DNA from: Elusimicrobiota bacterium
Lineage (GTDB): Bacteria; Elusimicrobiota; Elusimicrobia; FEN-1173
DNA length: 61,746 nt
Direction of reading: 5' to 3'
NCBI GenBank assembly: GCA_016714745.1
Contig: JADKCG010000023.1
Coordinates: forward strand, 1 to 61,746
How positions within the stretch are numbered: position 1 is the stretch's first letter; every line of letters begins with the position of its first letter. Made by a program: the position numbers and the translations under genes. Under the pieces are notes generated by a model that saw only the letters and a list, made by a program, of their open reading frames with translations, was not told the origin of the DNA and ran no database searches. Below, piece after piece: positions 18,943-27,962 of the stretch.

Positions 18943-18971
18943 TGGGCAATTTGGTTTTTACGGGTTATAAT
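18943..18971 (+). promoter_or_regulatory. Promoter of the TPR gene, possibly leaderless
   Basis: TGGGCA (18943-18948), 17 bp spacer, perfect TATAAT (18966-18971). The GTG start codon is only 8 bases beyond the -10 box, so transcription would start at or next to the start codon. The 15 bases TTTTTACGGGTTATA recur almost unchanged at 25050-25064. Confidence 0.65.
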
Positions 18972-18979
18972 TCATTTCT

Positions 18980-20614
18980 GTGAAAATTCATAAAACCGGT
19001 TTGGCTTTTTTTTGTTGGGGGGGGCTATTTTGTTTATGGGGGGGCCCTTTGTTTGGAATGTCTTTGGATGAGTGGGCGGAGCCGGGGAAGGCGTTGGCGC
19101 GGGCGCGGGAGCCTTTGGAGTTGGTGGAATCTTATTTGGTGAGTCAAGAGACGGGGGTGGTGCGGGAATATCGGGATGGGCTTATTAAAAAGGGGAAAGA
19201 CGAACTGGCCAACCGGGTTCGGGTTTTGGAGTCGCTTTATGAGGGGAACAACGCGGGGGCCTTAGAGGTTTTGGAATTGTTGAAGAAGAAAGACGCTGGG
19301 GTCGTGGCTTGGGAAAAATATTTGAACGGGTTGACGGAAATTCAGCGGTCTTTTGCCGAAACAAAATCAGACCATTTCGTTGTTCGGACATCGACCGAAG
19401 AAACGTTTCTGCTGGCGTATGCTTTGCCTTCTTTGGAAAATGCCTATGGGCGTGTGGCGGAATTTTTTGGGTCTTCCCCGACTGTAACGGCGGTGATTGA
19501 AATTTATCCGACCCTTGACGGATTTTCGTTCGGTTCCGGGCTTTCCCCAAAAGATGTGGAACGGACAGGTGTTGTGGTGGTGTCTCGCTACGGGCGGATC
19601 ATGGCTCTTTCTCCGGGTGCGACGGCGTTCGGTTACCTTTGGCTTGACGGCCTGGTGCACACCTATGTTCACCAAAATCTGAACCGCATTTCCGGGGGAA
19701 ACTGCCCAGTTTGGCTTCAGGAAGGGACGGCGAGGTATCTGGAAGTGGCCTGGCGGAGGGCCGAGGGGTTTGCCCACAGTCCCAGCGACCGCGCCCTGTT
19801 GACCCGCGCGGTGATGTCGGCGACCGTCCCCTCGGCGGGGTCCCTGGCATTTATGGATTTGCGGTCGCCGGACTCACAGGAGCAGGCGGCTTTGGTATTG
19901 GCTGAGTCGGCGGACGCTGTCGATTTCCTTGTTCAGGAGTTTGGGGTTGATAAGTTGCGGGTTTTGCTTCGAGCGTTTCGCAAAAGTTCTCGGGCGGCGG
20001 CTTTTCAGGATTCCCTGGGCATGAGTGAATCGGATTTCGAGAACAATTGGCGCGACTCTCTTGCCGATTTGACCGAGGTGCCCACCGATTTGGCGCGGGG
20101 CGCTTTGGGCCCATCGGTTCGGTTTGGGGAGAAGGACGATTTGATTTTAGTGAGCGGGGAGGTCAGGCCTTGGTTGATGATGGGCGATCAATTGAATGTG
20201 CAGGGAAAAGGGGATGTGGCCGTTTTGGAATACAAAAAGGCCATCGAAAAAGAACCCGATAACGGCGTGGCCCTCGCTCGGCTTGCCCGCTTTTATGTGT
20301 CCGCTCAGAAGAACCGATCGGCGGAGGAACTTTTAACCCGGGCGATGGAGAAAAACCCCGCCTATGCGACTCCGTTCATTTTGATGGGGAACATTTATTT
20401 TGACGACGGACGGTATGAAGAGGCGCAACAGGTTCTCCAGCAGGCGTTAGGAATCAATCCGTTTCAACCGAAAATCCACGAATTGCTGGGGATGATCGCG
20501 GTGGACGTGGGCAACTTTGTTTTGGCGAAACACTCTTTGACGCTGGCGCTTCGGTTTGACCCGTCGAACGAGGCTGTTCGACAAGCCCTTCAGCATATGC
20601 CGAAACCGCGATGA
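18980..20614 (+). CDS. Exported TPR protein with degenerate gluzincin (peptidase MA-like) domain
   Basis: GTG 18980 starts a 544-residue protein with a signal peptide (KIHKTGLAFF, hydrophobic core to LFGMS). Residues ~120-330 resemble the peptidase MA-like region found in TPR proteins: LDGLVHTYVHQNL, then PVWLQEGTARYLE. In active members the first motif is HExxH and the second supplies the third ligand; here the motif reads HTYVH, so the catalytic Glu is missing and activity is doubtful. Residues ~390-540 hold at least four TPR units (AVLEYKKAIEKEPDNGVALA, AEELLTRAMEKNPAYATPFI, EEAQQVLQQALGINPFQPKI and one more). The 3' end and stop (GCGATGA) are duplicated at 25127-25147, where they form the start of the CCA-enzyme gene. 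Confidence 0.8.
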   Translation: MKIHKTGLAFFCWGGLFCLWGGPLFGMSLDEWAEPGKALARAREPLELVESYLVSQETGVVREYRDGLIKKGKDELANRVRVLESLYEGNNAGALEVLELLKKKDAGVVAWEKYLNGLTEIQRSFAETKSDHFVVRTSTEETFLLAYALPSLENAYGRVAEFFGSSPTVTAVIEIYPTLDGFSFGSGLSPKDVERTGVVVVSRYGRIMALSPGATAFGYLWLDGLVHTYVHQNLNRISGGNCPVWLQEGTARYLEVAWRRAEGFAHSPSDRALLTRAVMSATVPSAGSLAFMDLRSPDSQEQAALVLAESADAVDFLVQEFGVDKLRVLLRAFRKSSRAAAFQDSLGMSESDFENNWRDSLADLTEVPTDLARGALGPSVRFGEKDDLILVSGEVRPWLMMGDQLNVQGKGDVAVLEYKKAIEKEPDNGVALARLARFYVSAQKNRSAEELLTRAMEKNPAYATPFILMGNIYFDDGRYEEAQQVLQQALGINPFQPKIHELLGMIAVDVGNFVLAKHSLTLALRFDPSNEAVRQALQHMPKPR

Positions 20615-20643
20615 CTAATAGTACAAAGAAAGCAACGTCCCCT
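20593..20643 (+). repeat. 51-bp direct repeat, left copy
   Basis: Matches 25127-25177 with a single mismatch (GATGAC versus GATGAG). This copy covers the last codons of the TPR gene and then a 17-codon dead end (MTNSTKKATSP) equal to the first codons of the CCA-enzyme gene. The two copies bracket the minus-strand prepilin operon. Confidence 0.93.
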
Positions 20644-20660
20644 ATCGTATCGCTAAGAGA

Positions 20661-22030
20661 TTAACGGAATCGGCGCCAGGACAGGATGACGGGGCGTTCG
20701 GGAACGCCGGGGCCGGTATTTGATCTTAGGTTTTCATCATAATTGAAGGAATTCCTTGCGGCCACACTCCCGTCCACGTTATTCCAGGACCCGTAAAAAA
20801 TAAAGGTTTTTCCAGGGCCTACCCCTGTCACCCGGAACCCCACAAAGGAACTGGGTAAATTCACCAAAGGGTTGTCTGCGTATAAACAAGCGGATACGGT
20901 TAAATCTTCGGTGGCGACGGGACATCTGAGATAGAAACCATGGTTGGAGAATAAATAGATGGAAGACGTCGCATCGGATTTGAGTTGCGGTGCCGGAAAT
21001 CCAAACCTGGGACCGACCACTTCGATGGTTCCAGTGACCTGCTGATTACACCCGTTGGGGCACAGGCTCACGACAGTCACGCGGCCCCGCACTGTTCCTG
21101 AAACGAACGTTTTTGAGAAGCGGCCGAGGAAAAGCCCTCCCGCGGGAGGGATTGGGGTCCAGGCGCTCCACAGCCCCGCGTCATCCTCGGGGACAGTGAA
21201 TTTGTGGTCTCCATTTTGGTCAAGGCGGCTACGGTATTCGCTTACGGGCAAAAGCCCGTCGAACGCACGGAATTCCCACCAAACGGTCGTCCCCAAAGGG
21301 GCTTGGGTTGTGCAATGGATCTCGTAATAATCACTGTCCAAAGGGATCAATTTCCCCGGAATCTGTGTTTGCGTAACCCCCCCGGGATACATGCCCGGGT
21401 TTGCCAAGTAAGTGGGATTTAGTGCCCCCGGCAAGAAAGGTGCCCATCAAATCTCGTTCTTGGGTTCAGGTTGTTGACGTTACCCCCTACCACCACCGTG
21501 TTACCGAAAATAATAGGTTTTAGTCCCCTGTTCTCTAAATGGGAATCCGCCCGAATGGGGTCGGGAAAGTTAAACGGACCAACATTGTTAACCAATGTGG
21601 TCGCGTCTCCCATATGTTGAAAATAACGCCCAAGCATTGGAACGAAATGGATAAGCACCTCCAACCCGCTTGACGACTGTGGGTCCGCGCCATATTCCCC
21701 TTTTGCCCGAATTAAGAGCGTGCGTGCCTGTCGGTTGGGAGTGACAACCACTGTGGCAAAACTGTTTTCAAATAACGTCTTTGTTCTGTCAACGAAAGAG
21801 GGAGCGTAATGGTCTTCGAAGTATCCGGTGCCTTTGGAAAACTGAGACATAAAATCGGTTATCAGAGAATGAGTGGCCTTGCGGGAGGATTGGATTCCCT
21901 TTTGGCGAGCCATCCCTCGATTTAACTCCGTCGAGCGAACCAACAACATTAAAGAAAGAGGAATAAGTAGCAACAACAGGAGAACGACGAGCAGGATCGT
22001 TGCCATTCCGCGGGGTCGAGGGCATCGCAT
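20661..22030 (-). CDS. PilX-like large minor prepilin (frameshifted)
   Basis: ATG 22030 opens MRCPRPRG followed by a long hydrophobic helix (MATILLVVLLLLLLIPLSLM), the layout of PilX/GspK-like pseudopilins with a prepilin cleavage after Gly8. The frame is lost near 21430 in a G5 run; the next frame continues ALNPTYLANPGMYPGG and runs to the stop at 20661. The joined protein is ~455 residues, much larger than typical PilX, with Cys-containing beta-rich sequence. It is the last gene of a minus-strand operon with two other prepilins, separated from its neighbour by one base. Confidence 0.72.
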
Positions 22031-22031
22031 C

Positions 22032-22856
22032 TTAGATGTCCCTGTTATGCTTAAGGAGTGGGGGAGAAATGCTGGTGGTGGCTTCGAATTCAATTTTCCC
22101 GTCACTGTTGCCATCCCGAGCCAAACGAACTTTGATGGCGGAAATAAATATAAGTTCCGACCCCAAATCGAGAGTGCCGTTACTGTTTCCCATCACAGGA
22201 TGACCGTCAATTTCATTCCAAGTGACGATACCGTCTGCCGGGGTCGTGTCTGCCTCTGGACCGGGCATGTGGTTGATGGAACCCATGTAAGTGAAAGGGT
22301 CGGCGGCCACCTTTGTCATGAGTATTTCCGGGGCGCTCCACCCTGATTCCTGAAAATTCAACTGGCGAACCAATCGTTTTTCGTTATCAACCATATAACG
22401 GCATTGAACGTCGATTTTTCGAAATCCAATAGAGAGGGGCATGTCTTCATCTTGGTCGACCAAATCTAATCCATTAAAAATGGTTGAGGTAATTATGCCG
22501 TCTCCGTCGTCGTCAGGGTCAAACTCGTTTGTTATCCCGTCGCCGTCCATATCACCATTGGGGTTGTACCCCGGCAATCGGGAAGAAGAAAGCTGAAAAA
22601 TCAGTTGGTTGGGTTGTGCCATGGAAATTAACGTCATTTCTTCCATGTCCCGCTCCATCCGAAACAGGGCGATGTTGACGGCTTCTACCCCATCCAAAGT
22701 CAATCCTGTCCGAACGGCTCCGACCATACTCCCGCTGATGAATTTACTGGCGATGATCATGAGCGCTCCGCCAATGGCTACGGTAATGAGAATTTCCGCC
22801 AATGTTATGCCCGACATTTCTTTTTTTAATAAAGGAGAAAATGGGGATTGTTTCAT
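22032..22856 (-). CDS. Type IV prepilin with Ca-binding-like Asp repeats
   Basis: A 274-residue protein. Its N-terminus KKEMSG-ITLAEILITVAIGG is a classic type III signal sequence: cleavage after Gly, Glu at +5 of the mature chain, followed by the assembly helix. Residues ~100-125 contain NGDMDGDGITNEFDPDDDGD, a thrombospondin-type-3-like Asp pattern that usually binds calcium. No frame problems. The start overlaps the upstream gene's stop by four bases, so translation is coupled. Confidence 0.82.
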   Translation of the reverse strand: MKQSPFSPLLKKEMSGITLAEILITVAIGGALMIIASKFISGSMVGAVRTGLTLDGVEAVNIALFRMERDMEEMTLISMAQPNQLIFQLSSSRLPGYNPNGDMDGDGITNEFDPDDDGDGIITSTIFNGLDLVDQDEDMPLSIGFRKIDVQCRYMVDNEKRLVRQLNFQESGWSAPEILMTKVAADPFTYMGSINHMPGPEADTTPADGIVTWNEIDGHPVMGNSNGTLDLGSELIFISAIKVRLARDGNSDGKIEFEATTSISPPLLKHNRDI

Positions 22857-24832
22857 GGAATTGGGGTGAATGGCCCGATAATTCTTGAATATTTATCACC
22901 CGTGTAATTTTCTAGTTCTAGTTCGATATTAAAATTGACAAAGGCGTCCAAGTCACTTTGAACCTGAAAAGAGAAAACCCCTCCTGTGACCGGTCGGATG
23001 GGGTTGAAATGGTCTCCAAACCGATCGTCCGTTCCCTTCACGTGGGCTTTTGTTAACGCCCCTTGTTTGATCTTGAAGTCGATGGTTCGCCAGTTTACAC
23101 CAGATTTCGGATCATCCATGATACAGGTGATGAAAGGTCTAAGTCCCGGCGTTACGTCGCACGAGTCGGGGGCTCCAGCTAGATTTGTGACCGTCGGTGG
23201 GGTTTTATCTTTTCTTTTGATGTCAATGGTAAAAGTCCAACTTTTTTTCGCCTTGTATTTAGCGCGGTCTCCCCCCTCTACATACACCGTAATAAGCCCC
23301 TCTGGGAGTGGTCTCAAAAGGCCGGTTCTTCGATCTGCCACCACAACCCACGTGCTGTGATAATTTGTCCACCCATCATCGTAAAGAAATGATGTTGGAT
23401 CGCCGATCGCTGGGCCAGTGGATACATGGAAAACAGCCTCTTCAATCCCCGCCACGGTCACGCCAGCGTTCCTGTCGTCATCGAACCCGATGCCTATAAA
23501 AGGCGAGAGGGTTTTAACCGTGGAGCCGTCTGGCGGTTGAGGGCGCCCGAAAAGTGGCGGTCTTAAATCATAAACCAACGAAACGGTCCACAGTGGAGAC
23601 TGAAAGGGGCCCTTTGTCGCCATCGCCCCAAGGGTGTTGTTCCCTTCCCTCAACGCGGCCGTTAGAGTGGGGAGGGCAAAAGAGAAATTACCATTAACAT
23701 CGATGAGGCCTCGTTCTATCGGAAATCTGGGCAAGTCAGCAGGGGCGTTGCTCACCAGAAGATCCCCCATCGCAACCCCAAGCCCTTTCATATTTAAGTT
23801 TTGGCCGCGATCCGCCCGAATGGTTTTTGTGTCGGCTGGATAGGCATTCTTAATCGGCAGTGCTAAAGAGTCTTTTTGTGGTTTTGTCCAAGCGGAATAA
23901 AGGATGGCGGGGGGGAGAGGAGATTCTACCCGCATCGTCAAATCCGATTCCCAATCGTCGGCCGAGATTCCAGAAAGGCTTTTTTCCGCCATCACCCAGC
24001 CTTCTGTCACTACAGCTTTGTTCTCTTTGTCGAAGATCTTGAGCGACACCTGCTTTAACCGGGTGTCGGGCATCTCGGTAATGGTTTCGGGAAAGTTATC
24101 GGGTTTCACCCCGCCGGGGGGATTTTTGCTTGTGCACGGGAAGAGAAAAGGATGATAGATCGGATCGAAACATGTGGGGGGGGGGACCCCTGGCGGAGGA
24201 ATTATTTGGACCACCCAGAATTTATCGAAATAGTCTCCATCCTTGTTGATGTCTTGGTAACGGAGAAAATAATCCGAATCATCGACTCCGTCGCCGGGTG
24301 TGTAAAGGTTAAAGGGCTGAGCGACGTCGGGGGGCATGTCCTCGAACGGGATAATGTTGCCCACCTGCCCCGCTGTTCTGGTGGCGGCACGATCGCGTCG
24401 AAGGAAGCTAACGTTAAGTTGGAAATAACTAAACTTGGCCTGCTGAACAGAATTCTGTATCTCAGCCAGAATCGCCGCGTTCTTATATCCATTTAAGGGA
24501 TCCACCGGGGTCCCATAATAATTGCAATGAATGCCGCCGCTCCTTACGGGAACGAAACCGAAACTTGGTTTTGAAGAGTCACAAGAAAATAGGTCAAAGA
24601 AATCCATGGCTTCCACTTGGGTTCTGACATCAACGCCTAATCGGGTGGCTCGAACAATTTGTTTGTTTTTGTCCAAGGAAAAAATAAAACTTGTAAGAGA
24701 TCGAACAAAAACAATGCACAAAACAGAAAAAATAATCGAAGCGACCATCACCTCGACCAACGTCATCCCTCTGGGCCGACGAAAGGCGCCTGCAGGACTT
24801 GGCGCCCCCCGCTTCTGCTCTCTTGGCATCAT
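22853..24832 (-). CDS. Very large prepilin-like protein
   Basis: ATG 24832 starts 659 residues. The leader ends RRPRG, followed by MTLVEVMVASIIFSVLCIVF, a prepilin signal and pilin helix. The remainder is a large extracellular region with bacterial Ig-like segments (KDKTPPTVTNLAGAPDSCDV, FIGIGFDDDRNAGV). Major pilins are ~150 residues, so this is best read as a minor or tip-type pilin carrying a binding domain. The ligand is unknown. Confidence 0.8.
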   Translation of the reverse strand: MMPREQKRGAPSPAGAFRRPRGMTLVEVMVASIIFSVLCIVFVRSLTSFIFSLDKNKQIVRATRLGVDVRTQVEAMDFFDLFSCDSSKPSFGFVPVRSGGIHCNYYGTPVDPLNGYKNAAILAEIQNSVQQAKFSYFQLNVSFLRRDRAATRTAGQVGNIIPFEDMPPDVAQPFNLYTPGDGVDDSDYFLRYQDINKDGDYFDKFWVVQIIPPPGVPPPTCFDPIYHPFLFPCTSKNPPGGVKPDNFPETITEMPDTRLKQVSLKIFDKENKAVVTEGWVMAEKSLSGISADDWESDLTMRVESPLPPAILYSAWTKPQKDSLALPIKNAYPADTKTIRADRGQNLNMKGLGVAMGDLLVSNAPADLPRFPIERGLIDVNGNFSFALPTLTAALREGNNTLGAMATKGPFQSPLWTVSLVYDLRPPLFGRPQPPDGSTVKTLSPFIGIGFDDDRNAGVTVAGIEEAVFHVSTGPAIGDPTSFLYDDGWTNYHSTWVVVADRRTGLLRPLPEGLITVYVEGGDRAKYKAKKSWTFTIDIKRKDKTPPTVTNLAGAPDSCDVTPGLRPFITCIMDDPKSGVNWRTIDFKIKQGALTKAHVKGTDDRFGDHFNPIRPVTGGVFSFQVQSDLDAFVNFNIELELENYTGDKYSRIIGPFTPIP

Positions 24833-24860
24833 GATAACCTCGTTGGTCGTAAGGATCTCT

Positions 24861-24959
24861 CTAAGCGGCGTGGTCCATATTCACGTAAAGGGGGTTCATA
24901 CAAGCGCCCGCTTTGCGACTAAGGTTCGTGAGCGACTGAAATTGATTTAGCGTTCCCAT
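24861..24959 (-). CDS. Small leading ORF of the prepilin operon
   Basis: ATG 24959 encodes 32 residues (starting MGTLNQFQSLTNLSRKAG, ending NMDHAA), stop 24861-24863. It lies directly after a good promoter with only seven bases between the -10 box and ATG, and upstream of the large prepilin gene. It may be a leader peptide or the remnant of another pilin gene lost at the nearby rearrangement point. No family recognised. Confidence 0.35.
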   Translation of the reverse strand: MGTLNQFQSLTNLSRKAGACMNPLYVNMDHAA

Positions 24960-24966
24960 CAATATA

Positions 24967-24995
24967 AGCCTAACCCCTAAAAGGTTGATTGTCAA
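24967..24995 (-). promoter_or_regulatory. Promoter of the minus-strand prepilin operon
   Basis: On the minus strand TTGACA (24995-24990), 17 bp, TAGGCT (24972-24967). It is divergent from the promoter at 25038-25066; the two -35 boxes are 42 bp apart, leaving room for a shared regulator. Confidence 0.65.
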
Positions 24996-25037
24996 GATTG
25001 ATGCTGGCCCCAGAAGATCCGATGATGCAAATACCGG

Positions 25038-25066
25038 TTGAATACAGCGTTTTTACGGGCTATAAT
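25038..25066 (+). promoter_or_regulatory. Promoter of the cca-trpS-scp operon
   Basis: TTGAAT (25038-25043), 17 bp spacer, perfect TATAAT (25061-25066). The spacer/-10 sequence TTTTTACGGGCTATAAT is nearly the same as that of the TPR gene promoter, as expected if this region derives from a duplicated TPR gene. Confidence 0.75.
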
Positions 25067-25074
25067 GCATGCCT

Positions 25075-25152
25075 ATGAAACCGCTAATATCATTTTTGCG
25101 GGGGGGCGTTATGTCCCAGCCGTTGGGCATATGCCGAAACCGCGATGAGTAA
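25075..25152 (+). pseudogene. Remnant mini-ORF: fused ends of a duplicated TPR gene
   Basis: ATG 25075 lies 8 bases after the -10 box, the same geometry as the TPR gene. It begins MKPLISF and soon runs into the duplicated TPR 3' end (25127 onward) in a shifted frame, stopping at TAA 25150-25152 inside the CCA-enzyme gene. The best reading is an internally deleted copy of the TPR gene; a leader-peptide role for the downstream operon is possible but unsupported. Confidence 0.5.
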
Positions 25153-25177
25153 TAGTACAAAGAAAGCAACGTCCCCT
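25127..25177 (+). repeat. 51-bp direct repeat, right copy
   Basis: Right partner of 20593-20643. Here the second half is functional: it supplies the start codon and first eleven codons of the CCA-adding enzyme gene. Confidence 0.93.
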
Positions 25178-26065
25178 CTATTGCCCCCTCTTTGGCGGGA
25201 ACGGGTGGATGTGGTGGGGAAGGTGGCGGAGGATCTTTGTTTGAGGTCGGCGGTGGTGGGGGGGTGTGTGCGGGATCTTTTTCTGGGATTTGTTCCGAGA
25301 GACTGGGATGTGGTGGTGGAAGGCCAGGCCGCGCTTTTGGTTCAACGGGCGGCCAAGGCGCTTTCGGCTCGGGTGGTTGAACATCCTCGGTTTATGACGT
25401 TTACGCTTCATTTTGCGGACGGAACCCACCTGGATGTGGCCACCGCGCGAGCGGAGAGCTATCCCACCCCGGGGGTCCTCCCTGTGGTTCGACCGGCCAC
25501 GCTGGCCGAGGACGCTCGCCGACGGGATTTTACCGCGAATGCCCTTTATCTTCAACTGAGCTTCGAACCCGGCGTTCTTTTGGATCCCACCGGCGGGCAA
25601 GCGGATATGAACGCGGGGGTTTTGCGCGTTCTCCATGATCAGAGTTTTGTGGACGATCCCACGCGTCTTTTTCGCGCGGCGCGCTATTCGTCACGTTATG
25701 GCTGGGCGGTGGAGGGGAAGACCCTCGACCTTATTTACAGAGCGGTGGCCGAAGATTCTCCCAAGTCCGTTAGTCTCGTGCGTCTTCGTCATGAACTCTT
25801 CCGGATTTTAGAAGAGGAAAACCCTGCCCCTGCCCTGCGCGTGACCTGGGAATGGGGGTTGTGGAAATATTGGGATCCGACCTGGGAATTCAACGATACC
25901 CAAATTGAAAAAGTGAAGGCCGCTCCGAGGCAATCCCCGCCCCTCCAGAGGCTGGCTGTCTTCTTGGGGCCTAACCCCGTTACGGTCGCGGCAACCCTCA
26001 AGCGCTTTTCGGCTCCCATCGAGTTACGCAAATCGGTGCTGGGCTTTCTGGGGGGAGAACGTTGA
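25145..26065 (+). CDS. tRNA nucleotidyltransferase / poly(A) polymerase family (CCA-adding type)
   Basis: Class II nucleotidyltransferase of 306 residues. The head domain shows GGCVRD (residues ~31-36) and the metal-binding RDWDVVVEG (DxD), then RRDFTANALYLQL (sugar/base recognition) and FVDDPTRLFRAARYSSRYGW (neck). There is no HD domain and the C-terminal body is short, compatible with a minimal CCA- or A-adding enzyme that repairs tRNA 3' ends. In bacteria with paired enzymes one adds CC and another A; this window cannot decide which. Its start codon arises from the TPR-stop overlap ATGA, indicating that the two genes were once adjacent. Confidence 0.85.
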   Translation: MSNSTKKATSPLLPPLWRERVDVVGKVAEDLCLRSAVVGGCVRDLFLGFVPRDWDVVVEGQAALLVQRAAKALSARVVEHPRFMTFTLHFADGTHLDVATARAESYPTPGVLPVVRPATLAEDARRRDFTANALYLQLSFEPGVLLDPTGGQADMNAGVLRVLHDQSFVDDPTRLFRAARYSSRYGWAVEGKTLDLIYRAVAEDSPKSVSLVRLRHELFRILEEENPAPALRVTWEWGLWKYWDPTWEFNDTQIEKVKAAPRQSPPLQRLAVFLGPNPVTVAATLKRFSAPIELRKSVLGFLGGER

Positions 26066-26120
26066 CAATTTTCCTCGGAAAAAATAGAATTTGGATCTGT
26101 TTTACGACGAAAATCATTCT

Positions 26121-27112
26121 ATGAACTCACTGATCCCTGTTCTTTCCGGCATGCGGCCTACTGGCAAATTGCACCTTGGAAATTATTGGGGGGCTTTGGT
26201 TCCTTGGGTCAACCTCCAAAATGGGGGCAAACACCAATGTTATTTCATGGTGGCGGATTTGCACGCCTTGACGACAGGGTATGAAGAGACCAAGGACCTT
26301 CAGGCCAATATCTCTGACATGGTTTTGGATTGGTTGGCGGCGGGGTTGGATCCGGAAAAGAGCGTTTTGTTTGTTCAGTCCCAATTGCCGGAACATTCCG
26401 AGTTGTCCCTTTTATTCTCCATGATCACTCCTTTGGGGTGGTTGGAACGGATTCCCACCTATAAGGAGCAGTTGCGGGAGATCACTGGGCGAGAAATTAC
26501 GACCCATGGGTTTTTGGGGTATCCGGTGCTTCAGGCCGCGGATATTCTGATCTACAAGGCCCAGGCCGTGCCGGTGGGGAAGACCAGCTTTCCCATTTGG
26601 AACTGACCCAAGAAATTGCCCGGCAGTTTAACCGGCTCTACGGCAACGTGTTTCCCGAACCCAAAGCCATTTTGGGTTTAGCGCCCCGGGTGCCGGGGTT
26701 GGACGGACGCAAAATGTCGAAGTCCTATGGGAATTCTGTGGAACTCAGCGACACGCCGGAAATCCTGTGGCAGAAAATTCAGAAAATGTTTACTGATCCG
26801 GCAAAATTGCGGGCCAACGATCCGGGGCATCCCGAAGGATGCGTTGTTTTCGCCCTTCACAAGATTTATAATCCCGAAGCCCCGGCGCGGGAAATCGAAT
26901 GTCGGGAAGGCCGCATTGGTTGTGTGGCGTGCAAAAAGCATCTTCTGTCGCTGATGGAACCGTTGAAAGCGATTCAGGAAAAGCGGGCCCACTTGGCCCA
27001 AAAACCGGGATTGGTGGAAGCCGTATTGGAAGAGGGCACACGGCGCGCCCGTGTGGTGGCCCAACAAACCTTAGCGGAAGTCCAATCCGCTTTGGGGTTA
27101 AGGAAAAAATGA
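26121..27112 (+). CDS. trpS: Tryptophanyl-tRNA synthetase (frameshifted)
   Basis: Class I synthetase that charges tRNA-Trp. ATG 26121 gives SGMRPTGKLHLGNYWGAL with the HIGH-type motif (TGKLHLGN), and the second part carries GRKMSKSYGN (KMSKS). Between them the frame slips near 26578: the first frame reads PVGKTSFPIWN and stops, whereas one extra G would give PVGEDQLSHLELTQEIA, the conserved TrpS segment. Joined length ~330 residues, as usual. The stop overlaps the scpA start (ATGA). Confidence 0.95.
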
Positions 27113-27806
27113 CCACGACCGCCGTCAACGAAGTGAAGCTGGATGTCTTTGAGGGGCCGTTGGACCTTCTGCTCTATCTCATCAAACGAAGTGACCTGAA
27201 CATCCATGACATCCCCATTTCCCGCATCACCTCTGAATATCTGGGGATGTTGGATGTCTTGAAAGATCTGAACTTGAATTTGGCTGGGGATTATTTGGTC
27301 ATGGCCGCCACCCTCATGCAGATTAAGGCCAAATGCCTGCTTCCGGCGCCTGTCTCGGCCTTGGAAGAAGAAGAAGATCCCCGGGCGAACCTGGTTGATC
27401 GGCTTTTGGAATATCAGCGGTTTAAAGAAGCCTCTCGCCATCTGGAACAAAAATTGATCGCTTCGAAAGACGTTCATTTCCGCGGTTCGCCCCTTTTGAA
27501 CGACACGGATTATACGATGGAAGCGTCGCTCTTTGATTTGTTGGACGCGTTCCGAGATGTGTTGAAAAATCTCAAACCCCGGGTTCGTGAAATTGAGAAC
27601 GATGACGTTCCCATCGAGGTTAAAATCAAGGACGTGTTGGCGTTCCTCGCGTCTCGGCCTTTGCCACCTTTAAGGAGATTTTGACGCGGGAAACCACTCG
27701 ACGTGGGCTCATCATCACATTCTTGGCCGTGTTGGAACTGATTCGCTTAAGGCAAATTGCCGCGCGTCAGACAGAATCGTTCGGCGACATCCGCGGTATC
27801 ATGTGA
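27109..27806 (+). CDS. scpA: Segregation and condensation protein A (frameshifted)
   Basis: Kleisin subunit of the Smc-ScpAB condensin. The N-terminus has the family hallmark VFEGPLDLLLYLIKRSDLNI and the following helix AGDYLVMAATLMQIKAKCLL. The frame breaks near 27665 (CCTTTG where CCTTTTG would keep phase); the next frame reads ATFKEILTRETTRR, then FLAVLELIRLRQIAARQ, the C-terminal winged-helix that binds Smc, and ends GDIRGIM at TGA 27804-27806. About 232 residues. scpB follows. Confidence 0.93.
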
Positions 27807-27962
27807 ACGCTTTGCCTCAGGGAACTGGAAAGCGAGCCTGTCGCGGAAGAGCGGGAAGCGGGCGGGCCGTCGGACGAGAGTAAGGTGCGGCCGTCTTGGG
27901 AAATATCTCCAATCAGCGCCGATCATCGGGAACACAAATGATGGTTAACAGGTGGGAACCTG
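27807..27962 (+). other. scpA-scpB spacer with an acidic open frame
   Basis: In the same phase as the end of scpA the codons stay open to TGA 27939-27941 and would give an acidic tail (LRELESEPVAEEREAGGPSD). It may be read through if the scpA TGA is an error, but GDIRGIM is where ScpA proteins normally end. No start codon with a ribosome site is seen. Confidence 0.35.
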
